A stretch of DNA of 64,000 bases. Source: Oscillatoria sp. FACHB-1407 (GTDB lineage: Bacteria; Cyanobacteriota; Cyanobacteriia; Elainellales; Elainellaceae). The DNA lies in assembly GCF_014697545.1 (NCBI RefSeq), contig NZ_JACJSA010000001.1, positions 248,001 to 312,000 on the forward strand. The letters are read 5' to 3'. This document shows positions 33,035 through 42,473 of this stretch, piece by piece (within the stretch, counting starts at the first letter, position 1; each line of letters opens with the position of its first letter). The notes under the pieces were generated by a model, which saw only the letters and a list, made by a program, of their open reading frames with translations, was not told where the DNA came from and did no database searches. Both the position numbers and the translations under genes were made by a program.

Positions 33035-35887
33035 ATGGTTGCCCAGCAGGATCTTGGCAGCAGTTTCAACGGTCAGGATGCATCTCCAAACGAAGTTTTT
33101 ATCTCCTATTCTCGGCGTGATAGAGAATTCGTTATTAAACTTGACAATGCCTTGCGTCAAACTGGACGTGCCTCCTGGATTGATTGGTCTGATATTCAGC
33201 CTGCTGAGGATTGGTGGAAGGCGATCGAACGCGGCATTGAATCTGCCAGTAACTTTGTGTTTATTATCAGCCCAGATTCGATCACATCCAAAGTCTGTCG
33301 ACAAGAGTTGGAATACGGGCTTGAGCACAACAAACGCCTGGTGCCACTGCTATGGCGAGAAGGCTTCAACATGGATGATGTCCATCCTGCCATTTCCCGC
33401 CACAACTGGATTTTTTTCCGGGAAACAGATGACTTTGAGCAGGCGTTTAGCACTCTGCTTACTGCCCTTGACACCGATTTAGACTACGCTCGCAACCATA
33501 CTCGGTTGCTGGTACGAGCTAAGGAGTGGCAACGCAAATTAGCAGACAGCAGCTTTCTATTGCGGGGAACTGACCTCCTGGAAGCGGAACAATGGCTAGA
33601 AACAAGTAACACCAAACAACCCAAGCCCACTGAGTTACACCGCAGCTACGTTCACGCTAGTCGGAAGGATGAACTGGAACGGCAGGAGGTTGAACTGCGG
33701 TTACGTCGCATGTCACCTCAACAATATCGCAACCGTCAAACCCTGCTAAATAAGGTTCGCAATTACTGGATTAAGGAGGTTTTGGAGAACTCCCTACAAG
33801 ACCGGGTGCTGATGGAACTGGGGTTAGAGGAACGGATGGATGACGTTATCCCACCCTGGTACATCCCGACAGCTAATCCCGATTCAGCTCCAAAGCCACT
33901 TCCAGAGGGGACAAGGGTAACAACCCTGTTTGATCAACTGGGCGAGGGGCGAACGCTGCTGATTTTGGGTGAACCTGGAGCCGGAAAAACCACCACGCTG
34001 CTGAACCTGGCACAGGATCTGGTGACGCGGGCTGAACAGGGTATTGACGACCGCATTCCAATTGTATTTAACCTCTCCTCCTGGCTGGGCGGCAATCAAA
34101 CCATCAGGGATTGGCTGGTGAGTGAGTTGAGCACAAAATATCAGATCCCTTCTGCCATCGGGCAGACCTGGATTGAGGAGCAGTATCTGCTGTTGTTGCT
34201 GGACGGGCTAGATGAGGTCAAGACGGAAAACCAGAATGCTTGTGTGATTGCTTTGAACCAGTTTCAGCAGCAGTATGGGGCTGAAATGGTGGTTTGCTGT
34301 CGAGTGCAAGACTACGAAAGCTTGAAGCATCGCCTTAACTTTCAGCAAGCGGTTCTGGTGCGATCGCTCACCCCAGAACAGATTCACCATTATCTGGAGA
34401 GTGGCGGATCTGAGCTAGATGCCTTAAAAACCTTGCTGGCTCAAGACAAGGTGCTGCAAGAACTGGCTCAATCACCCTTGATGCTAAATATCATGGCACT
34501 GGTCTATCGGGGAACGGCGATCGCCAATCTACCCAGCCTTGATCTAGAAGCCCAGCGACATCATCTATTTAATGCCTTCATTGAACGCACGCTGAGACGA
34601 CGAGGAGTGGGCGATCGCTACTCCAGAACCCAGGTTATCCACTACCTCACCTGGTTGGCTCAACGCATGGTGCAGGAATCCCGCAGTGTATTTCTGATCG
34701 AAGATTTGCAACCTACCTGGCTACCCAATGCATGGGTACAACGCATGTACCAGATGATGGCGATGGGGCTAGTGAGTTTAATCTGTGGTATATCGATGGG
34801 ATTGCTCAGCAAAATTTCAAACTACGCAATTGAAATTGACTTAGGGATCAGTATAGGGATAATAGCTGGTCCCATCGCAGGCATCGCCACAAGCTTGCTC
34901 CCAACGCTTCAGTCTAACTGGTCCTTTGGCATTATGGCAGGTTTGGTATCCGGCTTGGTCTTTGGGCTAACTGGGCAGGTATTTCACAGCGACCAACCCT
35001 TAAATATGGGAATTTTTGGTCTCATTTGTGGGCTAGTCCTGCTCCGGTTGAATCCTCCACACATTGAGCCAGCTGATACGGTTCAATGGTCCTGGGCAAA
35101 AGGCAAACAGAAATTCATCGTCGGACTATTATGGGGGCTGACGATTGGCGGAACCCTACTGATCATGCGCTGGCGATTACTGCCACCTGACCTTTTGGAT
35201 AACCTATGTAATCGTTCACCTGAATCCTTGAGCCGATGGGCAGGAAGTGTTCTAATCAACTTTTTGTGTCAGGAAAATAGAACAGTCACTCTGAACATGT
35301 TATTGGGCTTATTAGCATTGGGAGTTTTTGTTGGCTTAAATGTTGGTTTAGCCCTGGGATTTAGAAAAATTCCAGAAATCGAAAGCAGAACGATTCCCAA
35401 TCATGGAATTTGGAAATCAGTCAGAAACACCGTCAAGCTTATAGGTATTTGTGGTCCCATTGCAGCACTCATTAGTGTCTTATTCTGGTTGATCTATGCC
35501 TCATTTCCAAGTAGTTACCCTGGCTCTCCCGATGCCATTACCTCCGAAGTGATCTGGTGGTTTCACTATGGTAAGCAATTAGTTCCAGATGGGTTAATGC
35601 TTGGGCTGAGTGTAGGAGTCTTACTTGGCTTAGTTGGAGGGTTGGTTGGAGGAGAGAATTCTGGAATCGTTATTGTTCAGCACTTTGTGCTGCGGTACCT
35701 ACTGTGGAAGACACGGTGTACTCCCTGGAACTACGCCCACTTTCTCAACTATGCCGCTGACCGTATTTTGTTGAAAAAGGTTGGTGGTGGCTATATCTTT
35801 ATTCACCGATTGCTCCTGGAACATTTCGCTCAATTGAAGTCACGTAATTTAGTGCGTCGCCCTAAAGAAATGGAGACTTTAGAGTGA
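33035..35887 (+). CDS. TIR–NACHT–transmembrane STAND protein
   Basis: A 950-aa multidomain protein. A TIR domain spans ~residues 18–155, with FISYSRRD at its start. Its probable NADase glutamate is E91, in the SKVCRQELEYG context that aligns with the SARM1 catalytic Glu. A helical linker (~160–290) follows. The NACHT-type P-loop ATPase has Walker A GEPGAGKTT from G312 and Walker B LLLLLDGLDEV near 386–396, then winged-helix-like sequence to ~560. About eight hydrophobic segments lie between ~570 and ~900, and the C-terminus contains GGYIFIHRLLLEHFAQ. TIR–STAND proteins are bacterial immune effectors that degrade NAD+ on sensing infection. The usual WD40 or TPR sensor is absent here and replaced by the membrane part. 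It stands alone. Confidence 0.88.
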   Translation: MVAQQDLGSSFNGQDASPNEVFISYSRRDREFVIKLDNALRQTGRASWIDWSDIQPAEDWWKAIERGIESASNFVFIISPDSITSKVCRQELEYGLEHNKRLVPLLWREGFNMDDVHPAISRHNWIFFRETDDFEQAFSTLLTALDTDLDYARNHTRLLVRAKEWQRKLADSSFLLRGTDLLEAEQWLETSNTKQPKPTELHRSYVHASRKDELERQEVELRLRRMSPQQYRNRQTLLNKVRNYWIKEVLENSLQDRVLMELGLEERMDDVIPPWYIPTANPDSAPKPLPEGTRVTTLFDQLGEGRTLLILGEPGAGKTTTLLNLAQDLVTRAEQGIDDRIPIVFNLSSWLGGNQTIRDWLVSELSTKYQIPSAIGQTWIEEQYLLLLLDGLDEVKTENQNACVIALNQFQQQYGAEMVVCCRVQDYESLKHRLNFQQAVLVRSLTPEQIHHYLESGGSELDALKTLLAQDKVLQELAQSPLMLNIMALVYRGTAIANLPSLDLEAQRHHLFNAFIERTLRRRGVGDRYSRTQVIHYLTWLAQRMVQESRSVFLIEDLQPTWLPNAWVQRMYQMMAMGLVSLICGISMGLLSKISNYAIEIDLGISIGIIAGPIAGIATSLLPTLQSNWSFGIMAGLVSGLVFGLTGQVFHSDQPLNMGIFGLICGLVLLRLNPPHIEPADTVQWSWAKGKQKFIVGLLWGLTIGGTLLIMRWRLLPPDLLDNLCNRSPESLSRWAGSVLINFLCQENRTVTLNMLLGLLALGVFVGLNVGLALGFRKIPEIESRTIPNHGIWKSVRNTVKLIGICGPIAALISVLFWLIYASFPSSYPGSPDAITSEVIWWFHYGKQLVPDGLMLGLSVGVLLGLVGGLVGGENSGIVIVQHFVLRYLLWKTRCTPWNYAHFLNYAADRILLKKVGGGYIFIHRLLLEHFAQLKSRNLVRRPKEMETLE

Positions 35888-36129
35888 ATCTTTGGTACCT
35901 ATATAAATCTCTAAAAACTGGCTTTAATGAGTTTCAACATTTAGTTTGAGATAAAGGTTCTGCCGCATTCACCCTCATGAATCGGTTTGAAATTTATTTT
36001 GCGCATACTGTATACACATGGTATATATTTCTTAACAATCGATTTAAAGAGGTTTCAAGAAGTGTTTTTGTCCGTTTAAACACTTGCCAACGGAAATTAA
36101 TCAACATAAAATTCTCTTCATAGATTTTT

Positions 36130-36564
36130 ATGAGAATCAGGGGCTTTATGTTGAACTGTTTGAATCCTCATCGTAGGAAAACTCATTCACGACTCAGCAA
36201 ATTTCGCTTAACTGTGTCACTGACCGCCGTTTCCTGTGTGCTTCTAGGCGTTGCGTCTCCAGCACAAGCAGGCAACATAACAAATATTTCTCCCCAAATA
36301 TTTCAGTGCATGCGGAGAAACACCGAGGGCAGCGACTCTCTAGGCAATCGTGGATTTATTGTCTATCCTAATTCCAATAGTGGCACGATTACTGTGTGGG
36401 CAAGAACTATTTTTGGTAATATCTCAGCAGGGAGCGTGAACTTTTCTTACAATCCCAGTTCAATGACTTTAAGTATTTCTAACCCACAAGGTGCTGGTGG
36501 TCCACAAGTAGAATCTGGCATGAGAGTTACAGCAGAAAGGTGTAGGCGAGGGGAACTCCGCTGA
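36130..36564 (+). CDS. Small secreted protein of unknown function
   Basis: A 144-aa protein with a clear signal peptide (hydrophobic VSLTAVSCVLLGVASPAQA, cleavage after AQA near residue 48), so the mature part is ~97 residues. It contains two cysteines (CMRRNTEGS and ERCRRGEL) that could form one disulfide, and Ser/Asn/Gly-rich beta-prone sequence between them. No family is recognised. The ATG at 36130 and a second in-frame ATG at 36148 are both possible starts; the second gives a more typical signal length. The upstream region is AT-rich and without other genes. Confidence 0.7.
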   Translation: MRIRGFMLNCLNPHRRKTHSRLSKFRLTVSLTAVSCVLLGVASPAQAGNITNISPQIFQCMRRNTEGSDSLGNRGFIVYPNSNSGTITVWARTIFGNISAGSVNFSYNPSSMTLSISNPQGAGGPQVESGMRVTAERCRRGELR

Positions 36565-36741
36565 GGTTTCACTTCATCAACCTGGCACTTTGCATCAAAA
36601 TAGGGAGATATAGGGACTGTGCTGTCTGTGACGTGCAGAGTTCCTATCCTCTTTATACCAACTCAAACAAATCGTCCCCCCGTCCCATCGAATATGACTA
36701 CGGCTATAGCGACTGAGAGAACTTATGTATACGCTGTAGTC

Positions 36742-39024
36742 CTATGCCAGTTCTAAAACCTCAGCGTTGAGAGTCGATTCATCCTGAGTACTGTGGCTTC
36801 CACTAGCATCTGAGTGCAGCGCAACCGGACAGACCTGCACCGCACAGGCTTTGAGTTCCGGTTCTAAGGAATCAGGGCACGCTTGGGGATGAGTCAGGTT
36901 GTTGATCTCAGCATCGTCTGCCCACAAGCTGCCCCAATGCATCGGCGCAAACACTGTTCCAGGGGCGATCGCCTTGGTTACCTTCGCTGGAAATCGAGCC
37001 ATCCCCCGACGCGATCGCACTTCGACCAAATCTCCGTCAACGATGCCCTGTTTTGCCGCATCACGGGGATGAATTTCAAGAAAAGGAGCCGGATGCATTT
37101 GGCGCAGTTTCTCGATGCGTCCAGTACGGCTCTGGGTGTGCCAGTGCCCATACAGACGACCGTTTGTAAACACGAGGGGATAGTCGGGGTTGGGGGGTTC
37201 TGCCAATCCGCGTGAGTGATAAGCCCCAAAGCGAGCCCGTCCGTCGGGGGTATGAAAGCGGCGATCGCTATACAACCGCTTAGAAGAGAGAAGATCGAAA
37301 ACCGAAGATCGAATCGTCTGGCTCTCTTTTTCTATTCTTTCTTCTCTCTTCTCTCTTCTCTCTTCTCTTTTCTCTCTTCTTTCTTCTTTTGGATTGCTCC
37401 ACTGCAACGGTCCTTCGGTGCTCAATCGCTCGTGGCTAAACTGGCTGTGGTCACAGGGGCGATCGCAAGTGAGTTGGGCGAATTCGGCATAGACTTCTGC
37501 GGAGTTTTGGAAGGCAAATTGCGCCTCAAAGCCTAAGCGTCGTCCCACTTCGGCAAAGATTTCCCAATCGGGACGAGCTTCACCGGGGGGAGTGCGAAAG
37601 GTAGGGCAATAGGTGACGACTCGCTCGGAGTTGGTCATGCAACCTGCTTTTTCGCTCCACTGGGCAGCCGGTAACAGGATGTGGGCGTAGGCACTGGTTT
37701 CGGTGGGATAGTAGGCATCCTGATAGACGGTCAGGGGCGATCGCCGCAAGGCAGATTTGGTGCGTTCTAAATCGGGGAGGCTGACGACGGGATTGGTAGC
37801 GGCAATCCAGACAAACTCAACATCACCTGTTTCCAGTCCAGTGATAATCTCCCAGGTGCTACGACCGGGATGGGGAGAAATGCGTCCGGGAGGCAGATTC
37901 CAGTATTGCTCGACTTCAGCGCGATGGTCAGAATTTTTGACAGAACGATAGCCCGGAAGCAGATGAGATAATCCTCCAGCTTCGCGTCCGCCCATGGCAT
38001 TGGGTTGCCCCGTGAGGGAAAAAGGACCACTCCCCGGTTTGCCAATCATGCCCGTCATCAGGTGCAGATTGATGATCGTGCGAACTTTCGCTGTTCCTTC
38101 GGTGGATTGGTTCACGCCCATCGACCAGAGAGAAAGGACGCGATCGCTCTCCGCCCAATAGCGGGCGGCGATTTCCAAATCTTCTACTGAGATACCACAC
38201 CGCCATGCAACGACTTCTGGAGAGTAATGCTGCACCACATCGGCGTACTCTGCAAAACCTGTGGTGTGATTCTCAATAAAAGCTTGATCCAACTTGCCCC
38301 ACTGCACCAGCAGGTAAGCAATGCCATTCAACAAATCGATATCAGTGCCGGGACGAATCGCCAAATGCAAATCAGCCACTTCAGCGGTGGAAGTGCGACG
38401 GGGATCAACCACCACAAGCTTGACGTGAGCATTTTGTTTGTGGTGTTTGCGAAGTCGATTGAATACGATCGGATGGCACTCTGCCGTATTCGTGCCAATC
38501 AGAAAGGCGCAATCTGTTTGCTCCAAATCGTCATAACAACACGGTGGACCATCTGCCCCAAAGCTTTGCACATAACCTGACACCGCAGATGACATACAGA
38601 GCCGCGAATTGGCATCAAAGTTATTCGTGCCCAAACAGCCCTTCATCAGCTTTTGAGCGATGTAGTAATCCTCCGTTTGAAACTGCCCAGAGCCATACAT
38701 ACACAGGGCATCGGCTCCACTCGTCGCGCGAACTCGTTGGATATGACGCACAATGCGATCGAGGGCTTGATCCCAACTGACTCGCTGAAAGGGGTGATCC
38801 AACGATTCGCGCATCATGGGATAGAGCAATCGGTCTTTTTCCAACGGCTCAATGACAGTTGCACCCTTGACGCATACCATGCCCTGGCTGGATGGATGAG
38901 CGCGATCGCCCCTGACTTTCCAGGTAGGGGCTTGATCGGATTGGCTGGCGTTTTGAACCCGTACAACTTCTAATCCACAGCCAACCCCACAGTAGGGACA
39001 GAGCGTTTTGATGCAGTCAGACAC
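36742..39024 (-). CDS. narB: Ferredoxin-dependent assimilatory nitrate reductase
   Basis: A 760-aa molybdenum enzyme that reduces nitrate to nitrite with electrons from ferredoxin. The GTG at 39024 is taken as start because it gives the standard beginning of NarB ([11 protein letters not shown]). Longer frames upstream translate a 48-bp tandem repeat. The [4Fe-4S] ligands are C9, C12, C16 and C51 (MVCVKG). The Mo-ligand cysteine is in [10 protein letters not shown], and the molybdopterin-binding C-terminal domain contains [13 protein letters not shown] and [10 protein letters not shown]. An Arg/Glu/Lys-rich low-complexity insert occupies residues ~546–582, just before [13 protein letters not shown]. 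It is the last gene of the nirA-nrtABCD-narB operon. Confidence 0.93.
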   Translation of the reverse strand: MSDCIKTLCPYCGVGCGLEVVRVQNASQSDQAPTWKVRGDRAHPSSQGMVCVKGATVIEPLEKDRLLYPMMRESLDHPFQRVSWDQALDRIVRHIQRVRATSGADALCMYGSGQFQTEDYYIAQKLMKGCLGTNNFDANSRLCMSSAVSGYVQSFGADGPPCCYDDLEQTDCAFLIGTNTAECHPIVFNRLRKHHKQNAHVKLVVVDPRRTSTAEVADLHLAIRPGTDIDLLNGIAYLLVQWGKLDQAFIENHTTGFAEYADVVQHYSPEVVAWRCGISVEDLEIAARYWAESDRVLSLWSMGVNQSTEGTAKVRTIINLHLMTGMIGKPGSGPFSLTGQPNAMGGREAGGLSHLLPGYRSVKNSDHRAEVEQYWNLPPGRISPHPGRSTWEIITGLETGDVEFVWIAATNPVVSLPDLERTKSALRRSPLTVYQDAYYPTETSAYAHILLPAAQWSEKAGCMTNSERVVTYCPTFRTPPGEARPDWEIFAEVGRRLGFEAQFAFQNSAEVYAEFAQLTCDRPCDHSQFSHERLSTEGPLQWSNPKEERREKREERREKREERIEKESQTIRSSVFDLLSSKRLYSDRRFHTPDGRARFGAYHSRGLAEPPNPDYPLVFTNGRLYGHWHTQSRTGRIEKLRQMHPAPFLEIHPRDAAKQGIVDGDLVEVRSRRGMARFPAKVTKAIAPGTVFAPMHWGSLWADDAEINNLTHPQACPDSLEPELKACAVQVCPVALHSDASGSHSTQDESTLNAEVLELA
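37281..37390 (-). repeat. In-frame simple-repeat insertion in narB
   Basis: A pyrimidine-rich tract made of near-repeats of TCTCTCTTC on the plus strand. In the narB frame it encodes an Arg/Glu/Lys-rich stretch ([10 protein letters not shown] repeated) and a short tail, about 36 residues. It keeps the reading frame. The residues on both sides resume normal NarB sequence. Confidence 0.75.
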
Positions 39025-39030
39025 GGTAGA

Positions 39031-39060
39031 AAGGATAAATGATGAAGGATTAAGGATAAA
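39031..39060 (-). repeat. Heptamer (STRR-like) array at the narB start
   Basis: Four successive heptamers on the plus strand: AAGGATA, AATGATG, AAGGATT, AAGGATA. The array lies directly upstream of the narB start codon and is complementary to the array at 39253–39288 in the same gap. Confidence 0.75.
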
Positions 39061-39139
39061 ACACGAAGAAAGAGAAGAAGGAACAGATAGTGAAGGATTA
39101 AGGATGAAACACGAAGAAAGAGAAGAAGGAACAGATAGT
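39044..39139. repeat. 48-bp tandem repeat, two copies
   Basis: Two direct copies of a 48-bp unit (39044–39091 and 39092–39139) differing at one base (A/G), followed by the first bases of a third. The unit begins GAAGGATTAAGGAT. Because 48 is a multiple of three it leaves a long open frame that could be mistaken for a narB extension. Confidence 0.9.
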
Positions 39140-39252
39140 GAAGGATAAAAAATTAAAGTAAGTACAAGACAAGAAAGAATGACAGACGAAAAAGACAAAA
39201 GTAGAAACCAACACAGTCAAGGAAAGAAGAAGGAAAACTACTTTCCTCTTTG

Positions 39253-39288
39253 CTTTTATCCTTTAGCCTTCATCCTTTAGCCTTTCCT
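39253..39288 (-). repeat. Heptamer (STRR-like) array after nrtD
   Basis: Degenerate heptamers TTTATCC, TTTAGCC, TTCATCC, TTTAGCC on the plus strand, ending four bases before the nrtD stop codon. In the nir-operon mRNA this reads AAGGATA-type and can pair with the complementary array before narB. Confidence 0.75.
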
Positions 39289-39291
39289 CAC

Positions 39292-40131
39292 TTACTCGTC
39301 ATCGTGAGCAAAACGACGATAGAGGAAGTCGAGGGCATAGTTCCGCAGTTCATAGAAGCGGGGATCATCCATGATGCGGGCGCGATCGCGGGGACGCGCA
39401 AAGGGAATATTGAGGACTTCGCCAATGTGAGCAGAAGGACCGTTAGTCATCATTACGAGGCGATCGGCGAGGAAAAGAGCTTCGTCGATGTCGTGGGTGA
39501 TCATCAAAACGGTGGTTTTGTGATCCGTCCAGATTTTCAACAGTTCTTCCTGAAGTTCTTCGCGAGTGATGGCATCCAACGCCCCAAAGGGTTCATCTAG
39601 AATCAACATTTTGGGACGAATTGCCAGGGCACGAGCGATCGCCACCCGTTGTTTCATGCCACCTGAAAGCTGACTGGGGCGTTTGTTTGCCGCTTCGGTC
39701 AAACCCACCATTGCCAAATGTTCATTGGCGATCGCCACTCTCTCGGCTTTGGATTTGTCTTTGTATGCCGCTTTGACAGCCAAATAGACGTTTTCAAATG
39801 CTGTCTTCCAGGGCAAGAGAGAATAGTTTTGAAACACCACCATGCGATCGGGACCCGGTTGGCTGACAGGTTCCGACTCCAGCAACACTTCGCCATCGGT
39901 AGGTTTGAGGAAACCCGCCACCATATTAAGCAGGGTAGACTTGCCACAGCCAGAGTGACCGATTAAACAGACAAATTCTCCAGCTTGAATGGTGAGGTTG
40001 ACTCCCTCCAACACTGGATAACCCCCATTGGCGGTGGGATAAACTTTTGAGACATTTTTGATCTCTAGCAAAGGACTTGAGGGAACCTCAGATGAAGCGA
40101 TCTTCGCTTGAGTTTGGTTGAGAGTCTGCAT
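39292..40131 (-). CDS. nrtD: Nitrate ABC transporter ATP-binding protein NrtD
   Basis: A 279-aa ATPase of the nitrate/bicarbonate transporter group. Walker A is GHSGCGKST, the Q-loop is FQNYSLLPWKTAFENV, the signature is LSGGMKQRVAIARAL and Walker B is LILDEPFGALDAITREELQ. The C-terminal TNGPSAHIGEVLNIPFARPRDR segment is shared with NrtC and typical of NrtC/NrtD. It forms the heterodimeric motor with NrtC. It lies between nrtC and narB on the same strand, with repeat-filled gaps of 192 and 267 bp. The homologous bicarbonate protein CmpD is excluded mainly by the nirA/narB context. Confidence 0.93.
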   Translation of the reverse strand: MQTLNQTQAKIASSEVPSSPLLEIKNVSKVYPTANGGYPVLEGVNLTIQAGEFVCLIGHSGCGKSTLLNMVAGFLKPTDGEVLLESEPVSQPGPDRMVVFQNYSLLPWKTAFENVYLAVKAAYKDKSKAERVAIANEHLAMVGLTEAANKRPSQLSGGMKQRVAIARALAIRPKMLILDEPFGALDAITREELQEELLKIWTDHKTTVLMITHDIDEALFLADRLVMMTNGPSAHIGEVLNIPFARPRDRARIMDDPRFYELRNYALDFLYRRFAHDDE

Positions 40132-40281
40132 AACAGTTGAAGTTGGAGTAAGGAGTTTTCAGTGGGGAATAGGAAGTGAGAGTGAGCAGTGGAGTGGGAT
40201 ATAGGAACACAGCATTCGGCAAAGAGCTTTTACGATTAGCTGGGAAACAAATCTCGAACGCTGCACAGGAACCTCTCCCTG

Positions 40282-40318
40282 CCTCCATCCCCTCTCCTTA
40301 CAGGAGAGGGGATGGAGG
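40282..40318 (-). repeat. 17-bp perfect hairpin between nrtC and nrtD
   Basis: CCTCCATCCCCTCTCCT, a 3-nt loop TAC, then AGGAGAGGGGATGGAGG. It is located 6 bp after the nrtC stop. The stem is long and GC-rich with no T-run, so mRNA stabilisation or attenuation is more likely than full termination. Confidence 0.8.
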
Positions 40319-40323
40319 TGAGG

Positions 40324-42327
40324 TTAAGCCGCACCAACGACAGAATCGATCACAATTTCCTCGATCCGTACCTCGCGTTTGATAGATAAGTTGTTGAGAT
40401 ATTGGATTGGTTCATCGGGATTAAACACGGTGCCGTCAAACAGTTGAATTGGAGTGCGATCGCGTCCAGTATCAGGCAATCCCAAACCGCGTGCTGCCTC
40501 ACCGAATACATCTACGCGACGAATGCGCTCGACAATCTCGACCCAGTTGCGCGGGAAGGGCACTAACCCCCAACGCGCCATTTGGGTCATCACCCAGAGC
40601 ATCTCCGCTCCGTTGGGAGCGTTGGCTTGGTTGACATAGAACTGGTTAAAGGAGAGCAGTTGTTTTGGCTCTGCCTCGGTGCCTTGGTGGTAGGGATCGA
40701 TGAAGCCCCAGCGAGTATATTCCGGACTGGAACCAACATATTGAGGTTGACACAATAATTCCAGCACTTCCTCTCGATTGCGGCGATCGTCGCAATACTC
40801 ACAGGCTTCTAACAACGCTCTGACCAATGCGATATGAGTTTGGGGATATTGATTTGCCCAGTCTTCTCGCACACCCAAAAGCTTCTCGCAATGTCCTGCC
40901 CAGATGTCGAGACTGGTTGCCATGACATAACCAATCCCTTCGTGTACCGCGTGAGCATTCCAGGGTTCCCCTGCACAATAACCATCGATATTCCCAGCTT
41001 TCAGGTTGGACACCATCTGCGCCGGAGGAATCACCGTCAGACTGACATCTTGATCGGGATCAATACCACCTGCGGCTAACCAATAGCGCAACAGCAGGTT
41101 GTGCATCGAGGTTTTGTGAACGACACCAAGGGTGTGAACTTTGTCAGGGGTTTGATCAATCATCGCCTTAAAGTCAGGCAGCGATCGCACACCCTGTTCA
41201 TACAAATGCTTGTTAAAGGTGATGGCGTTACCGTTGCGAGACAGAGTCAGTGCCGTGACAATGGGCAGCGGAGCCATGCCATTCATCCCCAGGGTGAGTG
41301 CCAGTGGCATTCCTGTCACCATCTGAGCCGCATCCAATCGGCCAGAGGTCATGCCCTGAGCGATCGCCTTCCAACCGGGTTCCCGGCTCAGTGTGACTTC
41401 TTCTAACCCATGCTTCTGGAAGAAGCCTTTTTCTTTCGCCACAACCAACGGCGCACAGTCGGTCAATGGAATAAAGCCAATTTCTAAGTTGACCTTTTCT
41501 AAACCATGACGAGCGATCGCCACATTCTGCTTGGTCTTGCGCTGTTTAGCTCGCTTCTGCTGATTCAGGAAGTAAAGAATCTCACCTCGTAAGGCGTAGT
41601 AATTGGGATGGTTGACCACATCTAATCGGTGGCGCGGACGGGGAAAGGGAATTTCTAAAATCTGCCCAATGTGCGCTTCAGGTCCATTGGTCATCATCAC
41701 AACGCGATCGGACAACAGCAACGCTTCATCCACGTCGTGCGTCACCATAATGCACGTCACCTGGCTCTCTTCACAAATTGCCATCAACTTTTCTTGCAGA
41801 TTGCCACGAGTCAGCGCATCCAGCGCACCAAACGGTTCGTCTAACAGCAATACTTTGGGACGAGTTGCCAACCCACGGGCGATCGCCACCCGCTGCTTCA
41901 TTCCACCCGACAATTGCCCCGGATACTTGTCTGCTGCCGGACGCAGTCCCACCAAGTCGATATGATGCTCAACCACGTCCTGACGTTCGGCTTTGGGTGC
42001 TCTGGTCATAACTCGATTGACTGCCAGAGCAATGTTTTGACGCACCGTTAACCAGGGTAAAAGAGAGTAATTCTGAAACACCACCATGCGATCGGGTCCA
42101 GGTTGCGTCACCTGCCGACCCTCTAACACAACCCCACCCTGTGTCGGCTTATCCAAGCCCGCCACAATGTTGAGCAGTGTTGATTTACCACATCCAGAGT
42201 GTCCGATCAGAGAGACAAACTCACCCTTTTGAATTTTCAGATTGATGTTTTTGAGTGCAATGTAAGTACCGCCACCTGGAAGCGAAAAGGTGCGATCGAC
42301 GTGATCTACTTCAACAAAGACAGCCAT
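40324..42327 (-). CDS. nrtC: Nitrate ABC transporter NrtC (ATPase fused to NrtA-like regulatory domain)
   Basis: A 667-aa protein with two parts. Residues ~1–255 are an ABC ATPase (GHSGCGKST, LSGGMKQRVAIARGL, LLLDEPFGALDALTR). Residues ~285–660 resemble the solute-binding protein NrtA (EIGFIPLTDCAPLVVAKEKGFF, SGRLDAAQMVTGMPL, GYCAGEPWNAHAV). In cyanobacterial NrtC this C-terminal domain binds nitrate and mediates inhibition of transport when ammonium is present. The fusion is diagnostic of NrtC/CmpC, and the nirA-narB neighbours indicate NrtC. Flanking gaps contain hairpins. The mRNA just before its ATG reads CCTCCT, the reverse of a Shine-Dalgarno. Confidence 0.95.
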   Translation of the reverse strand: MAVFVEVDHVDRTFSLPGGGTYIALKNINLKIQKGEFVSLIGHSGCGKSTLLNIVAGLDKPTQGGVVLEGRQVTQPGPDRMVVFQNYSLLPWLTVRQNIALAVNRVMTRAPKAERQDVVEHHIDLVGLRPAADKYPGQLSGGMKQRVAIARGLATRPKVLLLDEPFGALDALTRGNLQEKLMAICEESQVTCIMVTHDVDEALLLSDRVVMMTNGPEAHIGQILEIPFPRPRHRLDVVNHPNYYALRGEILYFLNQQKRAKQRKTKQNVAIARHGLEKVNLEIGFIPLTDCAPLVVAKEKGFFQKHGLEEVTLSREPGWKAIAQGMTSGRLDAAQMVTGMPLALTLGMNGMAPLPIVTALTLSRNGNAITFNKHLYEQGVRSLPDFKAMIDQTPDKVHTLGVVHKTSMHNLLLRYWLAAGGIDPDQDVSLTVIPPAQMVSNLKAGNIDGYCAGEPWNAHAVHEGIGYVMATSLDIWAGHCEKLLGVREDWANQYPQTHIALVRALLEACEYCDDRRNREEVLELLCQPQYVGSSPEYTRWGFIDPYHQGTEAEPKQLLSFNQFYVNQANAPNGAEMLWVMTQMARWGLVPFPRNWVEIVERIRRVDVFGEAARGLGLPDTGRDRTPIQLFDGTVFNPDEPIQYLNNLSIKREVRIEEIVIDSVVGAA

Positions 42328-42333
42328 AGGAGG

Positions 42334-42360
42334 AAAGGATGAAGGATAAATGATGAAAGA
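42334..42360 (-). repeat. Heptamer (STRR-like) array at the nrtC start
   Basis: Heptamers AAAGGAT, GAAGGAT, AAATGAT on the plus strand directly upstream of the nrtC ATG. It is complementary to the array at 42439–42473. Confidence 0.75.
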
Positions 42361-42438
42361 AAAGAGAAAAGAGTGAAGACCAAAGGCTGAAGAATAAACT
42401 TTTCAGATGAAAGAAAAGAATGAAAGATAATCTCAAGG

Positions 42439-42473
42439 TTTTATCCTTTATCCTTCAGCCTTTATCCTTTTTT
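42439..42473 (-). repeat. Heptamer (STRR-like) array after nrtB
   Basis: TTTATCC, TTTATCC, TTCAGCC, TTTATCC on the plus strand, abutting the nrtB stop. In mRNA it can pair with the array before nrtC, the same layout as in the nrtD–narB gap. Confidence 0.75.

Noticed and set aside
39044-39139. Short direct repeats resembling a CRISPR array
   Set aside because: The units are contiguous 48-bp tandem copies without unique spacers, and no cas gene is near.
39025-39198. N-terminal extension of NarB with a signal-like sequence
   Set aside because: It is the translation of a tandem repeat; conserved NarB sequence begins right after the GTG at 39024.
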